This document shows positions 34,408 to 41,907 of a stretch of DNA of 41,907 nt, piece after piece. The translations under genes were made by a program, and so were the position numbers. The stretch is from Fulvivirga imtechensis AK7. Its GTDB lineage: Bacteria; Bacteroidota; Bacteroidia; Cytophagales; Cyclobacteriaceae. The stretch covers positions 1 through 41,907 of the forward strand of contig NZ_AMZN01000093.1 in the NCBI RefSeq assembly GCF_000331535.1. The letters are read 5' to 3'. Each line of letters starts with the position of its first letter. The first letter of the stretch is position 1. The notes below the pieces were generated by a model. It saw nothing but the letters and a program-made list of their open reading frames with translations, had not been told where the DNA came from and made no database searches.

Positions 34408-34560
34408 AATTAACCGTTTCTGGCAGCCCTCGGGAAGCGTTCTATTCCGTTGCTTTCGGAAAATCATTGAAGCCTATTCCTGCCCAGGCAGAAAAAATCC
34501 TGGGACTACGCAACCTGCAGCCTGTTTTCGACTGTTAGTTGACCGGTCTTCCCTATTGCT

Positions 34561-34580
34561 TATGCTCGTTTGAGAGCATA
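34561..34580 (+). promoter_or_regulatory. Small hairpin upstream of susC
   Basis: TATGCTC and GAGCATA form a perfect 7-bp inverted repeat with a 6-base loop, 50 bases before the susC ATG. The sequence between is AT-rich. It could be an operator or a leader hairpin. The rest of 34408-34630 shows nothing defined. Confidence 0.3.
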
Positions 34581-34630
34581 CCAAAAACCCATTTTTCTTA
34601 AAAATTTATTTAAAACAAAATAAGTATGTT

Positions 34631-37600
34631 ATGAAACACATGTTTACTATTATTTGTATTTGTTTGGTATCGCTGGGTGCGTATGCTCAAACAAATATCT
34701 CAGGTAAGGTCACCTCGGCAGAAGATGGAGAACCTTTACCTGGTGTAAGTGTAATTGTGAAAGGTACTACACAAGGTACAGTCACAGATGTTAACGGTCA
34801 ATACACATTGTCCGCTCCTTCAGCAGGAACACTTGTTTTCTCGTTTGTGGGCATGGCATCTCAGGAAGTTACCGTGAATGGACGATCTGTAATTGATGCA
34901 CAGCTTGAGCCAGACATCAAACAACTATCCGAGGTGGTGGTAGTTGGCTATGGAACCCAGATCAAGAGTGACTTAACGGGTAATATAGCGCAGGTAGATG
35001 GCGAAGTAATTGCAAATGTACCTGTTCCCAGTTTTGAACAGGCCATACAGGGCCGATCGGCTGGTGTTTTGGTGAGTTCACAAAACGGCAAGGTGGGACA
35101 AGGCATCAATATACGTATCAGGGGCGGTTCATCAATAACAGCAAGCAATGAACCGCTTTATGTGGTTGATGGTATTCCCATCACTGCTGATAACCAGTCG
35201 CGTACGGGTGCGGCAACTAACCCACTGGCAGACATTAATTTTAATGATATAGAGTCTATTGATATTCTGAAGGATGCATCTGCCGCTGCAATATATGGTT
35301 CCAGGGCAGCGAATGGTGTTGTTCTGATAACTACCAAAAAAGGAAAGCAGGGAAAAACTCAATTTACTGCCAACTTTCAATATGGCGTCAGCAGTCCGAC
35401 CGGAAAGAGAGAATGGCTAAATGCTAAGGAGTATGTTGAATTATATAGAGAGGCAGCATATAACAATGATCTGGCAGAGGGATATGACCCTATCAATGAT
35501 CCTGGCGATTATCCTGGCTCGTGGCTGGAGTATATGGAGGAAACCTTTGACTTTCTGGCCGGAGACACCGACTGGAGGCAGTTAGAAAATGATACGGATT
35601 GGCAAAAGGAGGCATTCCAGGATGCCCGGCTAACTGCTTTTGACCTATCCGCAGCGGGTGGAACAGAGAAAACGAGGTTCTATGCCAGTGGATCGTACAG
35701 CGATCAAGATGGTATCCTGATCGGCAATAATTTCAAAAGAATATCCGGTCGCCTCAACCTCGACCATACAGCGACAGACAAATTGACCTTTGGTTTAAAT
35801 GTTGGTATCTCAAAAACTACTAATAACCGGGTGACGGAGGACAATCAATTTTCAACTCCTTTGCAACTGGTGGCACAATCTCCTTTGACTCCGGTAAGGG
35901 ACAAGGAAGGAAACTTATATGACAATGCACTCAACCCGGCCATGTTCTATTACCCTGCCACTGTTGAACTGGAAAATTCCCATTTTGTATCGACTGTATT
36001 TAGAAATTTGGTCAACACGTATGTTAGCTATGACATTACAGATGCCCTAACGTTAAAAGGAGAATATGGCTTCGACCTGCTGACACAGTATGAAGATCGT
36101 TACCAAAATTCCAAAACACAAACAGGACTTGATGTAAATGGATACGGCACATCCCGATGGGTAAGGATTTTCAACAACACCTCACGAATCTATTTGAATT
36201 GGAATAAGGAGTTGGGCGTTAGTAATTTCGATATTATTGGTGGATTTGAATATCAAAAGTCTACCAGGGATCAGACAAATGTTGAAGGGCAGGGCTTTCC
36301 GATCGACAATCTTAAGACTGTTGCCTCGGCCGCAGAGATTGTGGCCGGATCAGGTACTTTAAACGAATTTTCTTTTCTGTCGTATTTTGCACGAGCCAAT
36401 TACAAGCTTCATGGCAGATACCTGCTTTCACTGAGTGGCAGGGTTGACGCTTCCTCCAGGTTCGGTGAAAACAATCAATATGGATTTTTCCCTGCAGCAT
36501 CGGTAGGCTGGATAATCAGTAATGAGCAATTCTTATCCGACAACAGCTTCTTATCATTCCTAAAGCTGAGATCAAGTTATGGATTGACAGGAAATGCTGA
36601 AATCGGCAATTATGACCATTTCGGACTCTATCGCCCGGTAAGCTATGACCAAACATCCGGTCTCAGGCCCTCGCAGATCCCAAATCCTGACCTGGAATGG
36701 GAAAAAACCGCTCAACTCGACATTGGTTTAGATTTCGGTTTAATGAACGATAGACTTTCCGGGGAGCTTGATTACTACATAAAAAAGACCAGCGGGCTAT
36801 TGTTGGATGTACCTGTTCCCGGCACTACAGGGTTTGAATCCCAGACCCAGAATATTGGAGAGCTGGAGAATCAGGGAATAGAACTTGTATTAAACTATAA
36901 TGCCATAGCGACAGGCAACTTCCGTTGGACTACCTCTGTGAACCTGGCAAAAAACAACAACAAAATCACCCAGCTAAGTGGTGACCAGGAGATAATAGAC
37001 TCGGGAAGTTCCAGGTGGTTGAATGTAGTCAAGGTCGGTGAGCCCATTGGAGTGTTTTATGGGGTGGAATATGCCGGAGCAGACCCGGATAATGGAGATG
37101 CACTGTTCTATGTAAATGGAGAAACTCCCGGAGAGACAACGAATAACTTTAACAGTGCCAACAAAGTAGTATTAGGGAACCCTACCCCTGATTTTATTGG
37201 TGGCTGGAGCAATAACATCAGCTTTAAAGGATTGGAACTAAACTTCCTGTTCCAGTGGGCTACAGGTAACAAGATCTTTAATGGTGGCGGAGGTTTTATG
37301 TCGGCTAATGGCAGATATGAAGACAACCAGACTAAAGATCAGCTTAGGAGATGGCAAAAGCCTGGTGACATTACCGATATACCCCAGGCAAGGTTATACG
37401 AAAACAATGGTGCACAAGCTTCCAGCAGATACTTATCAGATGGCTCATATATCCGTCTTAAAAATATAACTCTGGCCTACAATCTGCCCGTCAATCTAAT
37501 CCAAAATATAGGTTTTAATACGGCACGCATATATGTATCAGGGCAAAATGTACTCACATTTACAGACTATGACGGCTGGGACCCGGAAGTAAATACTGAT

Positions 37601-37690
37601 TACCGGGCCTCTAATATCAACCTGGGCAATGATTTTTATGCTGCTCCGCAAGCCAGGACATTTACTGTTGGAGTAAAAGTTGGATTTTAA
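34631..37690 (+). CDS. SusC/RagA-family TonB-dependent outer-membrane transporter
   Basis: 1019 residues, signal peptide MKHMFTIICICLVSLGAYAQ. Order: CarboxypepD_reg-like domain (ISGKVTSAEDGEPLPGVSVI ... TLVFSFVGM), TonB-box region (QLSEVVVVGYG), plug (about 120-230, with PLYVVDGIPI and IESIDILKDASAAAIYGSRA then NGVVLITTKKG), and a 22-strand barrel ending in FTVGVKVGF with the terminal Phe. It imports oligomers across the outer membrane using TonB energy, with the SusD partner encoded 19 bases later. No TonB, sigma or anti-sigma regulator is adjacent. The substrate is not visible in the protein; the neighbours point to a peptide. Confidence 0.97.
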   Translation: MKHMFTIICICLVSLGAYAQTNISGKVTSAEDGEPLPGVSVIVKGTTQGTVTDVNGQYTLSAPSAGTLVFSFVGMASQEVTVNGRSVIDAQLEPDIKQLSEVVVVGYGTQIKSDLTGNIAQVDGEVIANVPVPSFEQAIQGRSAGVLVSSQNGKVGQGINIRIRGGSSITASNEPLYVVDGIPITADNQSRTGAATNPLADINFNDIESIDILKDASAAAIYGSRAANGVVLITTKKGKQGKTQFTANFQYGVSSPTGKREWLNAKEYVELYREAAYNNDLAEGYDPINDPGDYPGSWLEYMEETFDFLAGDTDWRQLENDTDWQKEAFQDARLTAFDLSAAGGTEKTRFYASGSYSDQDGILIGNNFKRISGRLNLDHTATDKLTFGLNVGISKTTNNRVTEDNQFSTPLQLVAQSPLTPVRDKEGNLYDNALNPAMFYYPATVELENSHFVSTVFRNLVNTYVSYDITDALTLKGEYGFDLLTQYEDRYQNSKTQTGLDVNGYGTSRWVRIFNNTSRIYLNWNKELGVSNFDIIGGFEYQKSTRDQTNVEGQGFPIDNLKTVASAAEIVAGSGTLNEFSFLSYFARANYKLHGRYLLSLSGRVDASSRFGENNQYGFFPAASVGWIISNEQFLSDNSFLSFLKLRSSYGLTGNAEIGNYDHFGLYRPVSYDQTSGLRPSQIPNPDLEWEKTAQLDIGLDFGLMNDRLSGELDYYIKKTSGLLLDVPVPGTTGFESQTQNIGELENQGIELVLNYNAIATGNFRWTTSVNLAKNNNKITQLSGDQEIIDSGSSRWLNVVKVGEPIGVFYGVEYAGADPDNGDALFYVNGETPGETTNNFNSANKVVLGNPTPDFIGGWSNNISFKGLELNFLFQWATGNKIFNGGGGFMSANGRYEDNQTKDQLRRWQKPGDITDIPQARLYENNGAQASSRYLSDGSYIRLKNITLAYNLPVNLIQNIGFNTARIYVSGQNVLTFTDYDGWDPEVNTDYRASNINLGNDFYAAPQARTFTVGVKVGF

Positions 37691-37709
37691 ACTTTAAACT
37701 AGAAAAGTG

Positions 37710-39065
37710 ATGAAAACATTAAAAAATATATTGGCTGTGGTGGCGATTATCGGTCTCCTTATTGGCTGTAATGAAGAACTAGACCTAAGACCTCCGCAAG
37801 ATGTTGATGCGGATCTGGCATTAAGTAGTGATGCCAACGTAAAAACTACTCTACTGGGCGCATACGATGCTTTGAGTGAAGGCGATCTTTTAGGAGGAAG
37901 CCTTCAAAGAAATGCTGAATTGCTCGGACAAAAGAGTCATATACAGTTCTCTGGTACGTACAATGCACCTGCTGAAATATGGAGAAAAGACATTACTACG
38001 GTAAATCTGGATGTAACCGAAGTATGGCTGGGTGGTTATGATGTCATCAACATTGTCAACAATGTCATTTCCGCTCTAGAAGTTGTCGATGAAGATGATA
38101 GAGACCGCATTTCAGGTGAAGCCCATTTCATTCGGGGGCTGGTGCATTTTGAACTGGTGAAATTCTTTGCTCAACCCTATTCGGCTGGCAATGTAGCCTC
38201 TAACCTTGGTGTACCACTGATACTTGAGCCAACAAGAGGAATTTCGGAAGAAAATTATGTTGCCAGAGCTTCAGTTGCAGACGTTTACGACCAAGTGATC
38301 CGTGATCTTCAAATAGCCGAAGCTAACTTACCCTCTGATAATGACGTATACGCCAACAAAGCAGCCGCAGCCGCGGTGCTCAGCCGTGTTTACCTTCAAC
38401 AGTTGGCATATGAAGAAGCTCGTGATGCGGCGAACCGAGCCATCGGCCATACCAATGGACTGTTTTCTTTGGCGAGCGGCTACGCAGCACTTTACAACAA
38501 CTCTTCTAATTCAAGTGAAGATATATTTGCGATCCAGGTCAATACTCAGGATGGGGTTAACAATCTGCAACTATATTTTGCCGCAGCAGGTTTTGGCGGT
38601 CGTGGAGATATAGAAATTCAACCTGGTCAGTTAGCACTTTATGATCCCGGCGATCTTAGGTTGAACCTGTACTACGATGACCCCGCCACAGGAGAAACCA
38701 GGACAGGCAAGTATATCAATCAATTTGCCAACGTTCCGTTTATCAGGTTAAGTGAGTTATATCTTACAAGGGCAGAGGGGAATATCCGGCTCGGTGAAAC
38801 AGTGGGAGATACTCCGGAAAATGACCTTTTTCAAATACAGGAAAGAGCCGGGTTACCATTTAACGCAACGCCCACAGTAGATGATGTTTTATTAGAAAGA
38901 AGACGTGAGCTGGCCCATGAGGGGCATGCCATCCATGACTACAAAAGGTTGCAACTTCCCGTGGATGGATTACCTTTTGATGCTAACGAACTGGTATTCC
39001 CAATTCCACAACGTGAGATGAACGTAAATAAAAACCTGAAGCAAAACGCAGGATACGGAGGATAA
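37710..39065 (+). CDS. SusD/RagB-family outer-membrane lipoprotein
   Basis: 451 residues from ATG 37710; a GTG one codon earlier is also possible. The lipobox LLIGC places the lipidated cysteine at residue 20. Typical SusD features: CNEELDLRPPQDVDADLALS, GEAHFIRGLVHFELVKFFAQ, VYDQVIRDLQIAEANLP, and the C-terminal RLSELYLTRAEGNIRLGE and LVFPIPQREMNVNKNLKQN. It caps the SusC barrel on the cell surface and binds substrate. It is shorter than many sugar-binding SusD proteins (about 500 residues or more). Confidence 0.96.
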   Translation: MKTLKNILAVVAIIGLLIGCNEELDLRPPQDVDADLALSSDANVKTTLLGAYDALSEGDLLGGSLQRNAELLGQKSHIQFSGTYNAPAEIWRKDITTVNLDVTEVWLGGYDVINIVNNVISALEVVDEDDRDRISGEAHFIRGLVHFELVKFFAQPYSAGNVASNLGVPLILEPTRGISEENYVARASVADVYDQVIRDLQIAEANLPSDNDVYANKAAAAAVLSRVYLQQLAYEEARDAANRAIGHTNGLFSLASGYAALYNNSSNSSEDIFAIQVNTQDGVNNLQLYFAAAGFGGRGDIEIQPGQLALYDPGDLRLNLYYDDPATGETRTGKYINQFANVPFIRLSELYLTRAEGNIRLGETVGDTPENDLFQIQERAGLPFNATPTVDDVLLERRRELAHEGHAIHDYKRLQLPVDGLPFDANELVFPIPQREMNVNKNLKQNAGYGG

Positions 39066-39089
39066 TTTTTATTTTTTGTTTAGGTTAAG

Positions 39090-39151
39090 GGCTGTATCGG
39101 GAGGATCGTTGTCATGAATTTGCAATGATGACAAAAACTTCTGATGCAGCC
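39090..39151 (+). other. Nested inverted repeats between susD and the cyanophycinase gene
   Basis: GGCTGTATC (39090-39098) pairs with GATGCAGCC (39143-39151) with one G-U pair, and inside it TTGTCAT (39109-39115) pairs perfectly with ATGACAA (39128-39134). It starts 24 bases past susD and is probably transcribed. It has no U-tract. The alternative ATG at 39144 lies within its right arm, which supports the later start at 39171. It may stabilise the susCD message or modulate the downstream genes. Confidence 0.5.
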
Positions 39152-39170
39152 ATTCTTATATCAATACACT

Positions 39171-40034
39171 ATGACTAATAGATTTCAAATACTGTTTCTG
39201 TTGGCGCTATTGGCGTGTACACGTGGACCGGAGCCAACAAACACCCCAATGGAGCGTCCTGCGGGCAAGCTCTTTATCATCGGTGGTGGTAAACGACCTG
39301 CCGCAATGGTTAAGGAACTGGTGGAACTATCAAAAATTGATAAGGAAGGCTATGGTATCATCCTGCCTATGTCCAGCGAAGAACCTGATTCATCCGTCTA
39401 CTACGCCAAAATCCAGTTTGCAGACCTCGGAATAACGAATGTTACAGGCATGAATTTCACTAAAGATCAGCCTGCAACACCACAGCAGTTAGACTCAATA
39501 AAAGGGGCTCATCTCATTTACATTTCAGGGGGTGATCAGAACAAGTTTATGCAGGTAGTTTACCAAACTCCCATAGAGGTCGCTATTAAAGAAGCCTTTA
39601 AAAATGGAAGTGTAGTTGCAGGTACAAGTGCCGGAGCCGCTGTAATGAGCAAAAAAATGATCACCGGAAATGAACTCAAGTATCCACTTTATGAGGAAAC
39701 CTTCCGCAACATTGAATCGAACAACATAGAGATCAAGCCGGGTTTGGGACTGATAGAAACTGCCATTATCGATCAGCACTTCATCAAAAGAAGCAGGTAT
39801 AACCGGCTGATCTGCGCAGTCATTGAATATCCCGGCATGCTGGGTATTGGTATCGATGAGTCAACTGCCATTATTGTTGAGGGTGATTCTGCCCGAGTCA
39901 CAGGTGAATCCCAGGTGATCCTGTTTAGAAACCCCGACCATTCGCAGGCAGATCACAACGGGTTGCTTGGCGCCAACGACTTACGGCTGGATGTGTTGCT
40001 ACCTGGCGCAAAATTTTCTCTTTCCAATAAATGA
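39171..40034 (+). CDS. Cyanophycinase-like S51 peptidase, lipoprotein
   Basis: 287 residues from ATG 39171; the ATG at 39144 would spoil the signal. MTNRFQILFLLALLAC is a lipoprotein signal with Cys16, so the enzyme is anchored in an envelope membrane. Family S51 features: GKLFIIGGGKRPAAM, YISGGDQNKF, nucleophile elbow AGTSAGAAVMS (Ser153), DQHFIKRSRYNRL (His203) and LGIGIDESTA (Glu230), in the pattern of cyanophycinase and longer than typical peptidase E. Cyanophycinase cuts poly-Asp with Arg side chains into beta-Asp-Arg dipeptides. The SusCD pair upstream and the transporter downstream fit a peptide-uptake locus. Peptidase E-like Asp-peptide cleavage is the main alternative. Confidence 0.85.
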   Translation: MTNRFQILFLLALLACTRGPEPTNTPMERPAGKLFIIGGGKRPAAMVKELVELSKIDKEGYGIILPMSSEEPDSSVYYAKIQFADLGITNVTGMNFTKDQPATPQQLDSIKGAHLIYISGGDQNKFMQVVYQTPIEVAIKEAFKNGSVVAGTSAGAAVMSKKMITGNELKYPLYEETFRNIESNNIEIKPGLGLIETAIIDQHFIKRSRYNRLICAVIEYPGMLGIGIDESTAIIVEGDSARVTGESQVILFRNPDHSQADHNGLLGANDLRLDVLLPGAKFSLSNK

Positions 40035-40102
40035 TTAAGTAAGCAAGCAAGTCTCTTCGATTCTTGTTTTTAAGAAAGGAAAGGCTCGAAATTAACACAC
40101 AC

Positions 40103-41494
40103 ATGAAATTTAAATTACCGGATACGCTCATTCTGCTACTCATTATTTTAGCGGCTTTTACATTGTTGACCTGGATCATCCCGGCAGGTGAATTCGATAG
40201 ACAAATAGTTGATGAACGAGAACTAGTCACCCCCGGCAGCTATCATGAAACAGAAAGCAACCCCGCAGGCTTTTTTGATTTTATCCTGGCCCCTATTAAG
40301 GGGTTTATCTCCTCAGCACAAATTATAGTGTTCATCTTTTTTGTAGCCGGTTCTTTCGGCATCATCAACAAAACAGGAGCCATTGAAGCCGGGTTGCAAT
40401 CGGTGGTACGGCTGAGCAGACAACGGCCTAAAAGCAAAAAGTTTGTCATCCCTGTCTTAATGATGCTGTTTTCTTTGGCCGGAGCAACCTTCGGCATGAG
40501 CGAAGAAGTGCTTGTATTTATTCTTATCACTCTTCCTTTAAGCTTCGCGTTGGGTTACGATTCAATAGTGGGTGTAAGTATCCCCTTCATCGGGGCCGGA
40601 GCTGGTTTTGCGGGTGCATTTCTGAATCCATTTACCATCGGCATTGCACAGGGTATTGCGGAGCTCCCCCCCTTTAGCGGCTGGGAATACCGGCTGGTAG
40701 TTTGGGCGCTATTTACCATCACAGCCATTGTATTTGTTTTGATATATGCCAACAGGATCGAAAAAACACCCTCTGCAAGTCCAATGCATGAGATTGATAA
40801 AAAGTCCAGGTACAAGGATCATGAAGGTGTAGAGGCCACCTTTAACCTGAAGCATAAAGCGGTGGTCTCCATCTTCTTGTCGGGACTCGTTTTGCTTATC
40901 GTGGGTGTAAATCAGTGGGATTGGTATATCAATGAGATCTCAGGGCTGTTTCTGATCCTGGGGGCCATATCAGCTTTGGTCTACCGGATGCCGGTGAGCG
41001 ATGCAGTAGAAGCTTTTGTGCAGGGCGCAGCAGAAATGATCAAAGTTACTTTTGTTATTGCCATTGCCAAGGGGATATTGATAGTAGCTTCTGAAGGAAT
41101 GATCATCGACACCATACTTCAGGCTTTATCCACTGCCGTTAAGGACTACCCAAAAGCGGTCTCAGTGGAGTTGATGTTCTATATGCAAAGCTTCCTTAAT
41201 TTCTTCCTGCCATCCGGAAGCGGACAGGCGGCTCTCACTATGCCAATCATGGCTCCCCTGAGTGATATATTAGGCATTTCGCGACAAACAGCGGTACTGG
41301 CATTCCAACTTGGTGACGGACTTTCTAATATCATCATTCCTACCAGCGGTGTAACCATGGGAGTACTAACTATAGCCAACATCCCTTATCAGAAATGGTT
41401 TAAATGGGTATTGCCATTAATGATCATTTTCTTCCTGCTGGCGATGCTGGTTTTGCTTCCTCCGGTGTTGTTTTTTGACTGGTCGGGAATGTAA
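40103..41494 (+). CDS. YfcC-family membrane transporter
   Basis: 463 residues from ATG 40103; an upstream TTG at 40064 is unlikely. It is an inner-membrane protein with about 12 helices. Family features: PDTLILLLIILAAFTLLTWI, IPAGEFDR, NPAGFFDFILAPIKGF, GATFGMSEEVLVFI, IPFIGAGAGFAGAFLNPFTI, FFLPSGSGQAALTMPIMAPL and LGDGLSNIIIPTSGVTMGVL. YfcC-type carriers are related to C4-dicarboxylate and basic amino-acid carriers; the substrate is inferred only. It lies 68 bases after the cyanophycinase gene on the same strand and probably imports its products (dipeptide, Asp or Arg). Confidence 0.9.
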   Translation: MKFKLPDTLILLLIILAAFTLLTWIIPAGEFDRQIVDERELVTPGSYHETESNPAGFFDFILAPIKGFISSAQIIVFIFFVAGSFGIINKTGAIEAGLQSVVRLSRQRPKSKKFVIPVLMMLFSLAGATFGMSEEVLVFILITLPLSFALGYDSIVGVSIPFIGAGAGFAGAFLNPFTIGIAQGIAELPPFSGWEYRLVVWALFTITAIVFVLIYANRIEKTPSASPMHEIDKKSRYKDHEGVEATFNLKHKAVVSIFLSGLVLLIVGVNQWDWYINEISGLFLILGAISALVYRMPVSDAVEAFVQGAAEMIKVTFVIAIAKGILIVASEGMIIDTILQALSTAVKDYPKAVSVELMFYMQSFLNFFLPSGSGQAALTMPIMAPLSDILGISRQTAVLAFQLGDGLSNIIIPTSGVTMGVLTIANIPYQKWFKWVLPLMIIFFLLAMLVLLPPVLFFDWSGM

Positions 41495-41650
41495 ATTGAC
41501 TTTTTGCTGAGCTAACGAAAACTATTGAACCTGACAGAAGGACTGCCAATAAAGAAGTTGCACCATAGCTGTATCAAAGACACGTGACCATTAGTGGTTT
41601 CGTAGTTCCTGTAGTAGACAACAACCTCGGGCCTTGTGAACTGGATACTT

Positions 41651-41806
41651 TAATTAGTGTTTGTAAGAAAACTCTAAGTGGCTTTAAAAAAACGTTCCCG
41701 CCAAAGGGCGGGACGAAGTTCCAAAAAGCGGAGCGTACTGAGGTACGAGAGCATTTTTGGGACAAGCGTAACGTAGACATTGGCGTTTTCTTAGAGCCAC
41801 CAATTA
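41651..41806 (+). mobile_element. Short inverted-repeat element, copy 4
   Basis: The element body is 41657-41800 (144 bp). The left end GTGTTTGTAAGAAAAC is canonical; the right end GTTTTCTTAGAGCCAC has one extra change. It is flanked by TAATTA (41651-41656) and CAATTA (41801-41806), five of six. Its centre differs from copies 2 and 3 (AAAGGGCGGGACGAAG, CGTACTGAGGTACG stem) and resembles the left part of copy 1. The gap 41495-41650 before it shows nothing defined. The group II intron end begins 38 bases beyond it. Confidence 0.83.
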
Positions 41807-41844
41807 ATTAACTTACTTTGTGGCTATGTGTCACGGAAGTAACT

Positions 41845-41907
41845 GTCGAGTAGGAACGAGGAGTTTCACCTCGCCCCTCTCACAGAATCGTACGTGATGG
41901 TCTCCCA
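41845..41907 (-). mobile_element. 3' end of a group II intron (domains V and VI), partial
   Basis: Read on the minus strand, the window edge begins inside domain V: TGGGAGACCA is a GNRA (GAGA) loop with its closing pairs, then TCACGTACGATTC, the usual 3' strand of domain V. Domain VI follows: GGGGCGAGG and CCTCGTTCC pair over nine positions around TGAAACT, then TACTCGAC with the bulged branch-point A and the intron's 3' end at 41845. The rest of the intron, including any reverse-transcriptase ORF, lies beyond the window. Confidence 0.75.

Noticed and set aside
34182-34538. 118-codon plus-strand ORF reported as a gene
   Set aside because: Nearly half of it is the mobile element, the rest is unrecognised and has no supporting start signal. 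It is described as a finding, not annotated as a gene.
41584-41811. 75-codon ORF at the right end
   Set aside because: It consists mostly of element copy 4 read in its open frame and has no independent support.

Overview
The window looks like chromosomal DNA of a Bacteroidota bacterion, most likely in the order Cytophagales. The evidence is a SusC/SusD pair, proteins with type IX secretion (T9SS) sorting tails, '3-coathanger stack' modules, AT-rich intergenic DNA, promoters of the TAnnTTTG type, and starts that mostly lack a Shine-Dalgarno sequence. No tRNA, rRNA, CRISPR array or prophage was recognised. Functions are inferred from sequence motifs read by eye; no database was searched.

Left part (1-17 kb): a secreted TPR-CHAT protease-like protein, a PlsC-type acyltransferase, a pirin, pyruvate carboxylase, a CxxC protein, a TPR protein with only the dimerisation half of a histidine kinase, a DUF1328 membrane peptide, a cystathionine beta-synthase-like enzyme, a secreted CarboxypepD_reg protein and the pyrR-pyrB pair. 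These are mostly housekeeping genes with short spacers. Several Rho-independent terminators and a good pyrR promoter are visible.

Middle (17.1-27.0 kb): a nine-ORF minus-strand operon for exported proteins. Five are paralogous fibre-like proteins made of 75-81-residue repeats carrying V-G-I-G-T motifs, a conserved C-terminal domain (HLPxIPS...EMN.KLL.KVEELTL) and usually a coiled-coil tail. They flank T9SS-secreted 3-coathanger proteins. Two single-base frameshifts seem to interrupt this operon: one splits a T9SS protein into 21521-22093 and 20664-21524, the other removes the tail of the first fibre protein. Two tandem paralogous exported proteins follow (27.4-30.5 kb).

Right part (30.6-41.9 kb): an EVE-domain protein, a PolX-like protein whose polymerase metal site is degenerate but whose PHP nuclease is intact, a GT9 glycosyltransferase, and a four-gene uptake locus: SusC, SusD, a lipoprotein cyanophycinase-like S51 peptidase and a YfcC-type transporter. 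I infer that this locus takes up and degrades a cyanophycin-like or Asp/Arg-rich peptide.

Mobile and repeated DNA: four copies of a 144-163 bp element with imperfect terminal inverted repeats, each in a 5-6 bp target duplication of form TANNTA, lie at 196-358, 8962-9107, 34246-34401 and 41657-41800. The last 63 bases are the 3' end (domains V and VI) of a group II intron on the minus strand. Short quasi-tandem spacers of several families lie between the housekeeping genes.
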